DNA of 59,504 bases from Sphingomonas psychrolutea (GCF_014636175.1 NZ_BMDW01000024.1:1-59504); one strand, 5' to 3'. Numbered from the stretch's first letter, positions 15,885-25,641 are shown. The notes: generated by a model from the letters alone, not told the origin. Program-made: numbers and translations.

Positions 15885-17186
15885 ATGCGAATTACAATGA
15901 TCGGCTCGGGCTATGTCGGCCTGGTATCTGGCGCATGCTTTTCGGATTTCGGGCATGACGTGATTTGCGTCGACAAGGATGCGGGCAAGATCGCCGCGCT
16001 CGAAGCAGGCAAGATGCCGATCTTCGAGCCGGGGCTCGATACGCTGGTCGCGGCCAACGTTGCCGCCGGCCGGCTGAAGTTCACGACCGATCTCAAGGCG
16101 GCGGTCGCTGGGGCCGATGCGGTGTTCATCGCGGTCGGCACCCCCTCGCGGCGCGGCGATGGCCATGCCGATCTGACCTATGTCTTTGCCGCCACGCGTG
16201 AAATCGCCGAGGCGATCGACGGGCCGGTGGTCATCGTGACCAAATCGACCGTGCCGGTAGGGACCGGCGACAAGGTCGAGGAAATCCTGAAGGAGCTGGC
16301 GGGCGATTTCCCGATCGCGGTCGTCTCCAACCCTGAATTCCTCCGTGAGGGTGCCGCGATCGGTGACTTCAAACGTCCCGACCGGATCGTCATTGGCACC
16401 GAGGATGCGCGCGCGCAGCAAGTGATGCGCGATGTCTATCGCCCGCTCTATCTCAACGAGAGCCCGATCCTGTTCACCGGGCGGCGCACATCCGAGCTGA
16501 TCAAATATGCTGCCAACGCATTTCTCGCGACCAAGATCACCTTCATCAACGAAATCGCCGATTTGTGCGAAGCGGTCGGCGCGAATGTGCAGGACGTATC
16601 GCGCGGCATCGGGCTCGACAACCGGATCGGCTCGAAGTTCCTGCATGCCGGCCCCGGCTATGGCGGGTCGTGCTTCCCCAAGGATACGCTCGCGCTGCTC
16701 AAGACCGCCGAGGATTATGAAACCCCGGTGCGGATCGTCGAGGCGGTGGTGCAAGTCAACGACACGCGCAAGCGCGCGATGGGGCGCAAGGTAATCACCG
16801 CGCTGGGCGGTGACGCAAAGGGCAAGACCGTCGCGGTGCTCGGCCTGACCTTCAAGCCCAATACCGATGACATGCGCGACGCGCCGAGTCTGGCGATTGT
16901 GCAGAGCTTGCTCGATGCTGGTGCTGCCGTGCGCGCGCATGACCCCGAAGGCATGGAGATCGCCAAGGGCATGATGCCCGAAATCGCCTACTGCCACGAC
17001 GCCTATGAAGCGGCGGCGGGTGCGGATGCGGTCGTGATCGTGACCGAATGGGACATTTACCGCGCGCTAGACCTCAAGCGGCTTGCGGGCACGATGGCCG
17101 CACCGGTGATGGTCGACCTGCGCAACGTCTATCGCGCAAGCGACGTGGAAAAAGCAGGGTTTGCGTATAGCTCGATCGGGCGGTGA
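15885..17186 (+). CDS. ugd: UDP-glucose 6-dehydrogenase
   Basis: 433 aa, full length. It oxidises UDP-glucose to UDP-glucuronate with NAD, for exopolysaccharide (sphingan-type) and lipid modification. The NAD-binding loop is MRITMIGSGYVGLVSGACFS, with IAVGTPSRRGDGHADLTYV and KSTVPVGTGDKVEE. The catalytic Cys lies in AGPGYGGSCFPKDTLALL. The UDP-sugar domain has LGLTFKPNTDDMRDAPSL. The RBS ggtgaagggag precedes the ATG. It stands alone between OmpA and the oppositely oriented YgfZ gene. Confidence 0.95.
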   Translation: MRITMIGSGYVGLVSGACFSDFGHDVICVDKDAGKIAALEAGKMPIFEPGLDTLVAANVAAGRLKFTTDLKAAVAGADAVFIAVGTPSRRGDGHADLTYVFAATREIAEAIDGPVVIVTKSTVPVGTGDKVEEILKELAGDFPIAVVSNPEFLREGAAIGDFKRPDRIVIGTEDARAQQVMRDVYRPLYLNESPILFTGRRTSELIKYAANAFLATKITFINEIADLCEAVGANVQDVSRGIGLDNRIGSKFLHAGPGYGGSCFPKDTLALLKTAEDYETPVRIVEAVVQVNDTRKRAMGRKVITALGGDAKGKTVAVLGLTFKPNTDDMRDAPSLAIVQSLLDAGAAVRAHDPEGMEIAKGMMPEIAYCHDAYEAAAGADAVVIVTEWDIYRALDLKRLAGTMAAPVMVDLRNVYRASDVEKAGFAYSSIGR

Positions 17187-17216
17187 CTTGCCGCCCTTTT
17201 CCTTCGGGAAAGGGGA

Positions 17217-17957
17217 TCAGGCGTCTGCACTCTCGGCAAGCGCCTGCGCCAACCACCCCGGTATGATCGCATCCCCGAGCGCCTCGATGCGGCGGAGTTC
17301 AACCATCAGGCCAAGTTCGGGATAGGTTGCGCGGGTGCGGGCGCCGGGTTCGGTCACCGGCGCGACCATCAGGCGCCGGTTTACTTTGGCGCGGTGGTGC
17401 ATTCGGGCGGTGTTTTCCTGCCCGACGTAACAGCCTTTGGTGAAGCTGACGCCGTTTAACTCGCGCGCGTTGGTCTCGAGCCAAAGCGTCTGGTCGCTGC
17501 CAAGTTCAGCGATGCCCTCGGCAACGCCGAGCGACAATCGGTGCACGTGCCAGCCGCTGGCGGGTTCGCCGGACTCGCCGAGCCAGCGATAGCCGAGCGC
17601 GGCAAGGCGCGGATCGGGGACGCCTTTGCCTGGTTCAAGCGACCAGTGCACCGTCCTGCCGGTACGCTCGATCGTAATCGCGCGGCGCAGGCGGTAAAGC
17701 GTCAGGCGGCGGGCGAGGGCGTCGGCGACGCTAGCTTCGCAATCGATCAGGAGTGTGTGGCTGGCCGGGTCGTTATCGTCCGCCCACAGGATGAAATCGA
17801 ACAGTGCCTTGCCCTGCGGGGTAAGCAATCCGCCATATTGCGGTGTGGCCGGGGTGACGCTTGCGGTGTCCTGCGTGACGAGGCCCTGCAGAAATCCGCG
17901 CGGATCGTCGCCGGACACACGGAGCACAGCGCGATCGGATAGGGTGGTTGCGGCCAT
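17217..17957 (-). CDS. ygfZ: YgfZ/GcvT-like folate-binding protein
   Basis: 246 aa, typical for the alphaproteobacterial form. YgfZ supports repair or assembly of Fe-S clusters with tetrahydrofolate. The signature KGCYVGQE with its cysteine is present (VSFTKGCYVGQENTARMHHR). The N-terminal part has VLRVSGDDPRGFLQGLVTQD and QGKALFDFILWAD. It is convergent with ugd across about 30 nt and divergent from pyrC. Confidence 0.9.
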   Translation of the reverse strand: MAATTLSDRAVLRVSGDDPRGFLQGLVTQDTASVTPATPQYGGLLTPQGKALFDFILWADDNDPASHTLLIDCEASVADALARRLTLYRLRRAITIERTGRTVHWSLEPGKGVPDPRLAALGYRWLGESGEPASGWHVHRLSLGVAEGIAELGSDQTLWLETNARELNGVSFTKGCYVGQENTARMHHRAKVNRRLMVAPVTEPGARTRATYPELGLMVELRRIEALGDAIIPGWLAQALAESADA

Positions 17958-18036
17958 GCACTCTAGCTAGGCGCGGCACCTGGCACCCGCAATGGGGCGG
18001 CTGGCGATTCTCCCGAGCGCGCGCTAGGCAGTGCCG

Positions 18037-19080
18037 ATGACCGAACGCCTGACGATCCGCCGCCCTGATGACTGGCATGTGCATTTGCGCGACGGCACGA
18101 TGTTGCGCGCGGTTGTGCCCTATACCGCGCGCCAATTCGCGCGCGCGATCGTCATGCCCAATTTATCCCCGCCGGTGACGCGGATCGCGGGGGCGGAGGA
18201 CTATCGTGCGCGGATTTTAGCGGCGGTACCTGCGGGGACCGACTTCACGCCGCTGATGACCTGTTATCTGACCGATGCTGCCGATGCCGCGGAAATCGCA
18301 CGCGGCTTTGCCGACGGTGTGTGGGCTGCGTGCAAGCTGTACCCGGCGCATGCGACGACCAATTCCAGCCACGGCGTGACCGATATCCGCGCGCTGAACA
18401 CCGTGCTTGAGACGTTGCAACGGATCGGTATGCCGCTGTTGATCCACGGCGAGGTGACAGACCACGACATCGACATTTTCGATCGCGAGGCGGTGTTTAT
18501 CGAGCGCACACTCGCGCCGCTGGTGCGCGATTTTCCGGCTCTGAAAATCGTGTTCGAACACATTACCACTGCGGAGGCGGTTGATTTTGTCAAAGCGAGC
18601 GGCCCGTCGGTCGCCGCGACGATCACGCCACAGCACCTCCACCTCAACCGCAATGCGCTGTTCGACGGCGGGCTTCGCCCGCATGCCTATTGCCTGCCAG
18701 TGGTGAAGCGCGAGCGGCACCGGCTGGCGGTTCGCGCAGCCGCGGTTTCGGGCGCACCCGGCTTTTTCCTGGGCACCGACAGTGCCCCACACGAGATTGG
18801 CCGCAAGGAGGCGGCGTGCGGCTGTGCCGGAATTTTCAACGCGCCTTATGCGATCGAAAGCTATGCGGCGGTGTTCGACGAGGAGGGCGCGCTCGACAAG
18901 CTTGCGGGCTTCGCGTCCGAACATGGCCCGCGTTTTTATGGCTTGCCACTCAATGCGGACACGGTGACGCTCGAGCGCGGCGGGGTGCAGGTGCCCGAGC
19001 GGGTCGGTGCGGGCGAGACGGCGGTGGTGCCGTTTCATGCCGGGGAAACGCTCGCTTGGCGGCTGGTCGATCCAGCGTAA
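18037..19080 (+). CDS. pyrC: Dihydroorotase, type II
   Basis: 347 aa from ATG 18037 (a GTG at 18031 is also in frame). It closes carbamoyl-aspartate to dihydroorotate in pyrimidine synthesis. Metal ligands are seen in [10 protein letters not shown], in the carboxylated-Lys segment [16 protein letters not shown], and in [21 protein letters not shown] and [10 protein letters not shown]. The length fits the E. coli-type enzyme (348 aa). Intact and housekeeping. Confidence 0.95.
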   Translation: MTERLTIRRPDDWHVHLRDGTMLRAVVPYTARQFARAIVMPNLSPPVTRIAGAEDYRARILAAVPAGTDFTPLMTCYLTDAADAAEIARGFADGVWAACKLYPAHATTNSSHGVTDIRALNTVLETLQRIGMPLLIHGEVTDHDIDIFDREAVFIERTLAPLVRDFPALKIVFEHITTAEAVDFVKASGPSVAATITPQHLHLNRNALFDGGLRPHAYCLPVVKRERHRLAVRAAAVSGAPGFFLGTDSAPHEIGRKEAACGCAGIFNAPYAIESYAAVFDEEGALDKLAGFASEHGPRFYGLPLNADTVTLERGGVQVPERVGAGETAVVPFHAGETLAWRLVDPA

Positions 19081-19089
19081 ACCTGGGAC

Positions 19090-19239
19090 TCACTTCGGAT
19101 CGGTGAAGCGCTTGACCTTGACCGGGAGGTCCTTCCCTTTGGTGCGGCGCGAGGGAACCTGTACCGGGTGCTTCTTTTTCCACTGCGCGAAGGTCATCGG
19201 GCCATCGGGGGTGTCGATGATCGTGTCGTCAATGCTCAT
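19090..19239 (-). CDS. Small conserved-looking protein, 49 aa
   Basis: The frame from ATG 19239 reads MSIDDTIIDTPDGPMTFAQW followed by a Lys/Arg-rich tail. Its start overlaps the stop of the DoxX gene (ATGA, 19236-19239), so it is translated as the second gene of that operon. The acidic N-terminal and basic C-terminal half suggest a small folded or nucleic-acid-contacting protein. No family is assigned; coupling and balanced composition support it as real. Confidence 0.55.
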   Translation of the reverse strand: MSIDDTIIDTPDGPMTFAQWKKKHPVQVPSRRTKGKDLPVKVKRFTDPK

Positions 19240-19649
19240 GCGCGCACTCTCCGGGGCTTGAATGGCCAGTCGATGACCGTACCGGCGAACAACGCCCACC
19301 ACACGATCACAGGTTGAAACGCCAGCCGCGGGATATGGTACCACAGGCTTAGGCCGCCAGTGCCATGCGTGAGATAGTCGAGCGCGTGCTTCACATTCGC
19401 CGGATAGACACACACTGCATAGGCCGCGAGTCCCATCCCCGCCCACCAGCGCAGGCGCGGCACGAACAGGCCGATCGCACCCGCCACTTCGCACAGCCCG
19501 GTGATGAGGATGACTTGCGGGGCGTAGGGGACCCAGGCCGGCATGATGCCGAGGAAGGGGGCGGGCTTAAGGACGTGCAGCGCGCCGGCCAGGAGATAGG
19601 CGGCGGCGAGGAGCACGCGGAGCGTTTGACGGGTGGGGGTTAGCGGCAT
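19236..19649 (-). CDS. DoxX family membrane protein
   Basis: 137 aa with four predicted membrane segments: VLLAAAYLLAGALHVL, VILITGLCEVAGAIGLF, MGLAAYAVCVYPANVKH and LAFQPVIVWWALFAGTV. The pattern LAGALHVLKPAPFLGIMPAWVP is typical of DoxX-like proteins related to the DoxD/DoxX quinol oxidase subunits. The function in bacteria is unclear. It is first gene of an operon with the 49-aa protein. Confidence 0.8.
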   Translation of the reverse strand: MPLTPTRQTLRVLLAAAYLLAGALHVLKPAPFLGIMPAWVPYAPQVILITGLCEVAGAIGLFVPRLRWWAGMGLAAYAVCVYPANVKHALDYLTHGTGGLSLWYHIPRLAFQPVIVWWALFAGTVIDWPFKPRRVRA

Positions 19650-19673
19650 TGGAGCAGCGTAGCGCGTGTGCAG

Positions 19674-19714
19674 GACGCGGGCAAAGCCCGCGTCGTCAGC
19701 CGGGCTAAAGCCCG
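19674..19714. repeat. Paired small hairpins (REP-like)
   Basis: gacgcgggcaaagcccgcgtc (19674-19694) and cgggctaaagcccg (19701-19714) are two stem-loops side by side with related cores. They lie between the EipA stop and the DoxX ATG, both on the minus strand. They may stabilise RNA ends or be a REP-like element; no T-run is present. Confidence 0.6.
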
Positions 19715-19764
19715 CTGGCCGGGCTTGCGCTGGTCGCGCCGACTGCGTCGCGCGGCGCCGCGCC

Positions 19765-20589
19765 CTAAAACGGGAACCACTTCGATTTGTGGCTGAACTT
19801 CATATAGCCGATGTTCACGCCCTGCCGCCAGCCGACGCCGAGTCGGATCGGGATCAGCACCGTATTGCCGCGCCGCAAATAGGTCGCGGCGAATCCGCCG
19901 ACGAAATAAAGCCGCCCCTCGGCTGCGGGGAAACGGTGAAACAATTCCTCCGTATCATACAGGTTGTAGACCAATACGAACACCTTGTTGGCGTCCCCGC
20001 CAAGATCGAACCCGACCGACGGACCAGTCCAATAGACTGGTTGCTGACCCTCGACCTTGTGGAACAGCGTGCCGTTGCCGTAGCGCAGACCAACGACGAC
20101 CGCACCCGACCCCTCCCGGCCGGCAATATAGGCATTGGGGCGACCCTGTTCCTTGAGCGTCCGCTCGAGAATCCCGGCCAGACCCGACGCGCCCTTGCCG
20201 AACGTGGTCTCGGCTGCGCGCAGCAATTCCTGCTGCTGAAACGTCTGGCTCGCCGCCGATTCGGCATCGGCCCCGTCCCGCGCGATCGTCTGGGCGCTTT
20301 GCTCCCCCGGCGGTGCGGGCGCTGGTGCCGGTCCGGAGGGAACCGGTTCGTTCGATTGCGGTGCGTCGGGGTAGCGCCGGACGTCAGGATCGGTCGGCGC
20401 GGCAGATTGCACCGCGGGATAACTGGTCTGTGGCGCGCGGGGCGTGCCGCGCGCGCGCAAATCGGCGTCGATCGCCTGATTGGGATCGATCGTGCGCACC
20501 TGTTGCGCGGCAAGCGGCACACTCGCCGTCATAATTGCAACGGCGAGCATCACGCCCGCTCTTGCAAATCCTGTCGCTGACCGCCGCAT
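19765..20589 (-). CDS. eipA: EipA family (DUF1134) envelope protein
   Basis: 274 aa. The N-terminal signal peptide (FARAGVMLAVAIMTASVPLA) is followed by a Pro/Ala-rich low-complexity linker (about 45-100). The C-terminal EipA domain has TFGKGASGLAGILERTLKEQ, YGNGTLFHKVEGQQPVYWTG, PSVGFDLGGDANKVFVLVYN and FPAAEGRLYFVGGFAATYL. EipA is a periplasmic beta-barrel-like protein needed for envelope integrity in Brucella and Caulobacter. The symbol is used by family resemblance. Confidence 0.85.
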   Translation of the reverse strand: MRRSATGFARAGVMLAVAIMTASVPLAAQQVRTIDPNQAIDADLRARGTPRAPQTSYPAVQSAAPTDPDVRRYPDAPQSNEPVPSGPAPAPAPPGEQSAQTIARDGADAESAASQTFQQQELLRAAETTFGKGASGLAGILERTLKEQGRPNAYIAGREGSGAVVVGLRYGNGTLFHKVEGQQPVYWTGPSVGFDLGGDANKVFVLVYNLYDTEELFHRFPAAEGRLYFVGGFAATYLRRGNTVLIPIRLGVGWRQGVNIGYMKFSHKSKWFPF

Positions 20590-20749
20590 TATCGTCTCCC
20601 CCGGAACTGAGGGACCGACGGTAGCGCCGCACAGCCTGTCCCGACAATGAACGGCGCGACCAAGCGAGTCGATTTCGCGCCAAGCGCCTTTGTCATGCGT
20701 GGTTGATCAAGGGCGCAGGCGCGGCTATAGCCGCGTTTCGCTGTGATCC

Positions 20750-20842
20750 GGAGACGTGGGTGAGTGGCTGAAACCAGCGGTTTGCTAAACCGCCGTGGGG
20801 GGTTTACTCCCACCGAGGGTTCGAATCCCTCCGTCTCCGCCA
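20750..20842 (+). tRNA. tRNA-Ser (anticodon GCT)
   Basis: The acceptor arm GGAGACG (20750-20756) pairs with CGTCTCC (20832-20838), followed by the discriminator G and an encoded CCA. The anticodon loop is tttgctaaa within the stem ccagcggtttgctaaaccgc. A long variable arm (gtggggggtttactcccac) is typical of class II serine tRNA. The T-arm is agggttcgaatccct. It lies between EipA and the metal island, and its 3' end is duplicated at 21083-21102. Confidence 0.95.
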
Positions 20843-21307
20843 AAAGCCATTGATTTAATTTGATTTTTCGACAGATAAAGGGCCGGCAACCCGGTTAGCG
20901 ACCCGGTTTTCCGCGTGGAACGGTGCGGCGAACTGTGGGCTCTCTCGGATGAATTGAGCTAATAGCCCTCAAAACGCGCCCGTCCGCGTTACTGCGCTGG
21001 ATCGTGGGACGGCGCGTGTGCGGACAGGAGCGCCACGCCCGCAATTTTGCGCTTAGAGAGATCCTAATCAACGGGGACCTCCTCCCTCCCGCTCCGCCAA
21101 AACCTATTGAAATTATTGATTTTTTTCTGAAATTGTCCGGCGCGTCCGGGTCTCCGTCCGGGTCTTTGAAGCGGATTTCTGCGAACTGCTGCGACCAGCC
21201 GTGAACAGGCTGCGACGAAACGCCGAGGTGAAGGACGAGGTTCTGTGCGGCATCGGTGGTGTCTGGGTGTCTACGGGCAACTAACACAGGCCACGAAACC
21301 AGAATTC
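20843..21307. other. 465-nt gene-poor junction between tRNA-Ser and the metal island
   Basis: No recognisable protein or RNA gene is present. The short frames in it have no family character. Two AT-rich blocks follow the two copies of the tRNA-end repeat (20843-20880 and 21101-21130), in contrast to the GC-rich surroundings. This looks like scar sequence left by integration and loss of an element at the tRNA, with the island beginning at 21308. Confidence 0.5.
21083..21102 (+). repeat. Direct repeat of the tRNA-Ser 3' end (att-like)
   Basis: tccctcccgctccgccaaaa at 21083-21102 matches the tRNA 3' end tccctccgtctccgccaaaa at 20826-20845 in 18 of 20 positions, and AT-rich sequence follows both. 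Such a partial duplication of a tRNA end is the normal footprint of a tyrosine-recombinase-integrated element. No integrase gene remains nearby. Confidence 0.6.
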
Positions 21308-22516
21308 TCACCGCTCGCCGGGAAGCTCCCGCGCGCGTGCCTTGGGGCCGCGCCGAACGAAAAGCAGCACCATCGCGAGGAGCGCGAAGGCCCCGCCGAC
21401 GAAGAACGTCGCATCGGCACCGAACCTGTCCCAAACGACGCCCGCAATGACGCTTGCAAGCAGCATTGTGAACCCGGTCGTGAGATTGAACAGCCCGTAG
21501 GCCGAGCCCCGGAGTTCCGGCGCCGAATTGTCTGCAACGAGCTTGGCGAATAGCCCTTGCGTCAACGCCATATGGGCTCCCCACAAACCGATCCCGACAA
21601 ATGCCCCACCGATGCCGTGCAATATTGCCAGTGCGAGGTCGGCAAATATCAGGCAGGTCATGCCTGCCGCGAGAATGGCGCGCGCCGATACGCGATCGGA
21701 CAATTTTCCAGCGGGATAGGCGCCCAGTGCGTAGATGATATTCATGGCAACAAGCACCAGCGGCGCCAGCGCGAGCGGCAGGCCCTCCGCATTTGCCTTC
21801 AGGATCAGGAAGGCCTCGCTGAATCGCGCGAGCGTGAAGACGACGCCGACGAACACGAGTTCCCAGAACGGGCGCGCCAGCCGCTTGAGGTCGACAAACC
21901 GGATCGGCGGTCGAACGGGCTCCCCGTCACCAATGGGCTTGGCGTCCTCAATGCCCACAACCACGAGCAGAACTGCAATGGCCGCTGGAATGGTCGCGAA
22001 CCAGAAGACTGATCGGATGTCGTTGGTGAAAACTACCATCAGGCCAACGGCAAGCAGCGGACCCGCAAACGCACCAATCGTATCGAGCGACTGACGTAGC
22101 CCGAAGGCTTTGCCTCGAATCTCGGCCGGCGTGACATCGGCGACCAGCGCATCGCGCGGGGCGCCGCGCAATCCCTTGCCGATCCGATCGGCGAAGCGGG
22201 CGCCGAGCACGACAGGCGCGGTACCGGCGAGCGCGAACAGCGGCTTGGTCAGCGCCGCGAGCCCATACCCCATCAGGATCAGCGGACGACGCTTGCCGAT
22301 GCGATCCGAAATATAGCCCGAAAACACCTTTGTGATCGAGGCGGTCGCTTCGGCAACACCGTCGATTGCGCCGACGATGGCGACGCTGACACCAAGCGTC
22401 GTCGTAAGAAACAGCGGCAGGAGCGCATGGATAATTTCGGACGACAGATCCATGAACAGGCTGACGAACCCCAGCATCCAGACTGTCCGGGGCACTGCCG
22501 TGACGAGTGGCTTCAT
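21308..22516 (-). CDS. MFS transporter, last gene of the first RND operon
   Basis: 402 aa with about 12 membrane segments. The start at 22516 is set by the ATGA overlap with the RND pump stop; the frame extends upstream but that part is antisense-like RND sequence. MFS marks are SGYISDRIGKRRPLILMGYG (loop 2-3 GxxxDRxGRR) and FADRIGKGLRGAPRDALVAD. The family is close to inner-membrane MFS exporters found next to nickel/cobalt systems, but substrate is inferred from neighbours only. Confidence 0.85.
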   Translation of the reverse strand: MKPLVTAVPRTVWMLGFVSLFMDLSSEIIHALLPLFLTTTLGVSVAIVGAIDGVAEATASITKVFSGYISDRIGKRRPLILMGYGLAALTKPLFALAGTAPVVLGARFADRIGKGLRGAPRDALVADVTPAEIRGKAFGLRQSLDTIGAFAGPLLAVGLMVVFTNDIRSVFWFATIPAAIAVLLVVVGIEDAKPIGDGEPVRPPIRFVDLKRLARPFWELVFVGVVFTLARFSEAFLILKANAEGLPLALAPLVLVAMNIIYALGAYPAGKLSDRVSARAILAAGMTCLIFADLALAILHGIGGAFVGIGLWGAHMALTQGLFAKLVADNSAPELRGSAYGLFNLTTGFTMLLASVIAGVVWDRFGADATFFVGGAFALLAMVLLFVRRGPKARARELPGER

Positions 22517-25500
22517 GCCTGGGCCACCTTGTTCTGCTCGGGGCCGAACCGCCCGAAGGCAAGCGCCAGCGTCGGCAACGCCAGCAGGTTGAGCACCATC
22601 GACGTCATCAGGCCGCCAAGGATGACGACTGCCATTGGGCCTTCGACCTCGCGACCGGGATCGCCCATGCCGACCGCGAGCGGGAGCAGCCCAAGCGCGG
22701 TGACGAGCGATGTCATGACGATCGGCACCAGCCGGTCGCTTGCGCCCTCCATCGCCGTGGCCGCGTTCCAGTCGCGCCCGTCGATCGCGACCAGATGTTC
22801 GAAGTGCGAAATCATCATGATCGAATTGCGTAGCGTAATGCCGGCAAGTGTCACGAACCCGATCAGCGCGCCGAGCGACAACTGGCCTCCTGTCAGCAGA
22901 ACGGCGAGGACGCCCCCGACCATGGCGAAGGGCAGATTGGCGAGCACCAGCAGGAGATTGCGCCAATTGCGCGTCACGACCGACAGCAGCAATATGATTC
23001 CGACGGCCGCGATCAGCGTGTTGACGAGCAGTTCGCGGCGGGCGTCGGCCTGGGCCTGGGCGGTCCCGGCGAACGCGACATAGGTTCCCGCCGGAAGCTT
23101 TACGTTGGCGGCAATCCGCGCCTTCGCTGCTGCGACAAAGCCGGCGACGTCGCTGTCCGCAACATTGGCAGTAATCGTCTGGACGCGGCGAGCCCCTTCG
23201 TGGCGCACCAGATAGCGGCCCGACGAGGGGACGATGTCGGCGAGTTGTGACAAGGGCACAAACGTGCCTCCAGGCGTCCTGATCGGCAGCGTGCCGATAC
23301 TTGACGGATCGTCGCGATTGACGCGGTCGATCAGCGCGATCACGTTGAACGCCCGGTCGCCTTCATAAACTTGGCCCACGATGTTGCCCTGATAGGCGGT
23401 GCTGACCGCGTCGAGCACCTCTACTGGGTTCAGTCCCCAGCGTTGGAGATTGGCAGGGCGCAGCTTGATCCCGAGTTGCGGCAGGCCGGGCGGGGCCAGC
23501 AACTGGACATCGGCAGCGCCGGGAATCCCCTTCAGGATGGCCGCGATCTGCGCCGCCTTCGCGTCGAGCGTGTCGAGGTTGTCACCGTAGATATTGACCG
23601 CGACCGGTGCGGTCGTGCCCGACAGCGTCTCCTCGACGCGTTCGGTCAGAAACGTCTTGAGCGACATATTAGCACCCGCGAAGCCGCTGAGCGCTTTGTT
23701 GATCCGGCCCTGGACAGCTTCGCTTTCCTCGCCGCCAAGCGGCACGAGGTCGATATCAAATTCGCTGTAATGCGGCCCCCAGATATCATCCGATTTCTGC
23801 GCGCGGCCGACACGCTGCGATACCGAGCGGACTTCCGGGATGCGCCGGAGCGCCTGCGTGACCCGCGCGCCGAGATCGAGCGACTGGTCGAGCGAGGTGC
23901 CGGGTGCCGCCGACATGTGGAGAATGAAGTGCCCCTCCTTCAGCTCCGGGATGAAGCTCGTCGAGAAAAACGGCAGCGCAGCGCAACCGACCAGAATGAG
24001 GACCGTCGCACCAATGATGACGGCCTTCGTGCGTCCGATGATCGGCGCGAGGAGCGCTTCGTAACGCTTGCGGCTGAACCGCGAGACCGGCGGGTCGTCG
24101 GTCTCGTGATGCTGGCCGGACAGCCACATCATGCCGAGCGCCGGCGTGACGGTGAGCGCGACCAGCAGCGAGGCGAGCACGGCGAGAATATAGGCGATCC
24201 CGAGCGGCGCGAAGAGCCGGCCGGCGAGCCCCGACAGCGCAATGACCGGCAGGAAGACGAGGATAACGGCGAGCGTCGCATAGACGACCGCGCTACGTAC
24301 CTCGAATACGGCGTCGATCACGACATTCGCTCTCGGACGCGGCGCATCGAGCGACCGGTTCTCGCGCAGGCGCCGGACGATATTCTCGACGCCGATGACC
24401 GCGTCGTCGACGACCTCGCCGATCGCGATGGCGAGGCCGCCCAGCGTCATCGTGTTGAGCGTGATCCCGAAGCGAGAAAGCAGCAAGGTCGCGGTCAGCA
24501 GCGACAGCGGGATGGCAGTGCAAGCGATCGCGGCGGTGCGCAGGTTGAACAGGAACAGGAAGAGCACGACGACAACCAGGATGCCGCCGAGCAGCAGCGA
24601 GTGCTGGATATTGGAAAGCGCCGTTCCGATGAAATTGGCGGGGCGGAACAGGTTCTCGTGCAGCACGATGCCCTGGGCCGCCAGCGCCGGCTTGAGGTCC
24701 GCCAGAGTGGCATCGACCGCTCGTGTCACCGTCAGCGTGTCGGCGCCATATTGCTGCGCGATGTTGATGATAACGCCGGGCTTGCCCATGATGCCTGCGG
24801 CGCCGATCGGCGGTTCGGGGGCCTCGACCACGTCGGCGACATCGCCCAGCGTCACCCGGCCGGTTGGCGACGACGAGACGATGGTCCGCGCAAGGCCTTG
24901 CGGGTCGAGGACCTGGCCCTCGCTAGCGAGCACGATCCGTTGGTTTTTCGTGTCGATCACGCCAGCGCCGCGCAGGCCCGTCGCGTTGCGGGCCGCCGAG
25001 AGCACATCGTTGGTCGCAACGCCGTAGCGGAGCAGCCGATCAGGATGGATCTGGATCTGGATCGAGCGCGTCTCGCCACCGAACACGGTCGCATCGGCAA
25101 CGCCGGGGACTGCGAGCAGGCTGCGGCGGATCGTCCATTCCGCCGTGGTGTGAAGCGCCATCAGCGACTGCCGCTCGGACGTCAGGCCGAAGACAAGAAT
25201 GGTGCTGGTGGATGTGGTGAGCGGGGTCAATGTCGGTGCGGCAACGCCTTGAGGCAGCGACTGCGCCGCCGATGCCAGCCGCTCGGAGGCGAGTTGCCGG
25301 TCGAGATAGATGTCGCTGCCGGGCGCGAACACCAAGGTGATCGCCGACAACCCCTGAATCGAATTCGAACGGACCGCATGGATGCCGGGCAGGCCGGTGA
25401 CGACGGCCTCGATCGGCCGCGTGACGAGCAGTTCGACCTGTTCAGGCGACAGCCCTGGCGCTTCGGTCTGGATGCCGACCTGCGGCGGCGCGAACTCTGG

Positions 25501-25641
25501 ATAGACGCCATATTCGGCGCGCTGCAGGCTCAAGACGCCATAGGCGACCAGGAGACAGGCGAGCGCGACGACGATGCCACGGAAGCGCACCGCAAAGCCG
25601 ATCAGAGCGGCTTGCGGTCCTTTTGAATGTTCCACGCTCAA
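22513..25641 (-). CDS. HME-type RND efflux pump, inner-membrane subunit
   Basis: 1042 aa, full RND length with 12 membrane helices and two large periplasmic loops. The TM4 motif reads AIGEVVDDAVIGVENIVRRL; its extra acidic residues separate it from both the Czc (DFGLIVDGA) and Cus (AIGAMVDAA) pumps in this window, so it is a different heavy-metal subgroup with an uncertain substrate. It couples proton entry to export across the envelope with the adaptor and outer-membrane genes upstream, all joined by 4-nt overlaps. It is probably controlled by the two-component system divergent from this operon. Confidence 0.92.
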   Translation of the reverse strand: MSVEHSKGPQAALIGFAVRFRGIVVALACLLVAYGVLSLQRAEYGVYPEFAPPQVGIQTEAPGLSPEQVELLVTRPIEAVVTGLPGIHAVRSNSIQGLSAITLVFAPGSDIYLDRQLASERLASAAQSLPQGVAAPTLTPLTTSTSTILVFGLTSERQSLMALHTTAEWTIRRSLLAVPGVADATVFGGETRSIQIQIHPDRLLRYGVATNDVLSAARNATGLRGAGVIDTKNQRIVLASEGQVLDPQGLARTIVSSSPTGRVTLGDVADVVEAPEPPIGAAGIMGKPGVIINIAQQYGADTLTVTRAVDATLADLKPALAAQGIVLHENLFRPANFIGTALSNIQHSLLLGGILVVVVLFLFLFNLRTAAIACTAIPLSLLTATLLLSRFGITLNTMTLGGLAIAIGEVVDDAVIGVENIVRRLRENRSLDAPRPRANVVIDAVFEVRSAVVYATLAVILVFLPVIALSGLAGRLFAPLGIAYILAVLASLLVALTVTPALGMMWLSGQHHETDDPPVSRFSRKRYEALLAPIIGRTKAVIIGATVLILVGCAALPFFSTSFIPELKEGHFILHMSAAPGTSLDQSLDLGARVTQALRRIPEVRSVSQRVGRAQKSDDIWGPHYSEFDIDLVPLGGEESEAVQGRINKALSGFAGANMSLKTFLTERVEETLSGTTAPVAVNIYGDNLDTLDAKAAQIAAILKGIPGAADVQLLAPPGLPQLGIKLRPANLQRWGLNPVEVLDAVSTAYQGNIVGQVYEGDRAFNVIALIDRVNRDDPSSIGTLPIRTPGGTFVPLSQLADIVPSSGRYLVRHEGARRVQTITANVADSDVAGFVAAAKARIAANVKLPAGTYVAFAGTAQAQADARRELLVNTLIAAVGIILLLSVVTRNWRNLLLVLANLPFAMVGGVLAVLLTGGQLSLGALIGFVTLAGITLRNSIMMISHFEHLVAIDGRDWNAATAMEGASDRLVPIVMTSLVTALGLLPLAVGMGDPGREVEGPMAVVILGGLMTSMVLNLLALPTLALAFGRFGPEQNKVAQA

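Noticed and set aside
19674..19714. Terminator for the EipA gene
   Set aside because: The stem-loops lack a T-run in the needed direction and look like a small palindromic element.
22513..22966. N-terminal extension of the MFS transporter (552-aa frame)
   Set aside because: The extra 150 codons overlap the RND pump gene in another frame and have no homology; the ATGA-coupled start at 22516 fits the family length.
23371..25626. 751-aa plus-strand frame, and 672-aa minus-strand frame at 35289-37307
   Set aside because: Both mirror RND pump genes; composition is charged and repetitive without motifs.
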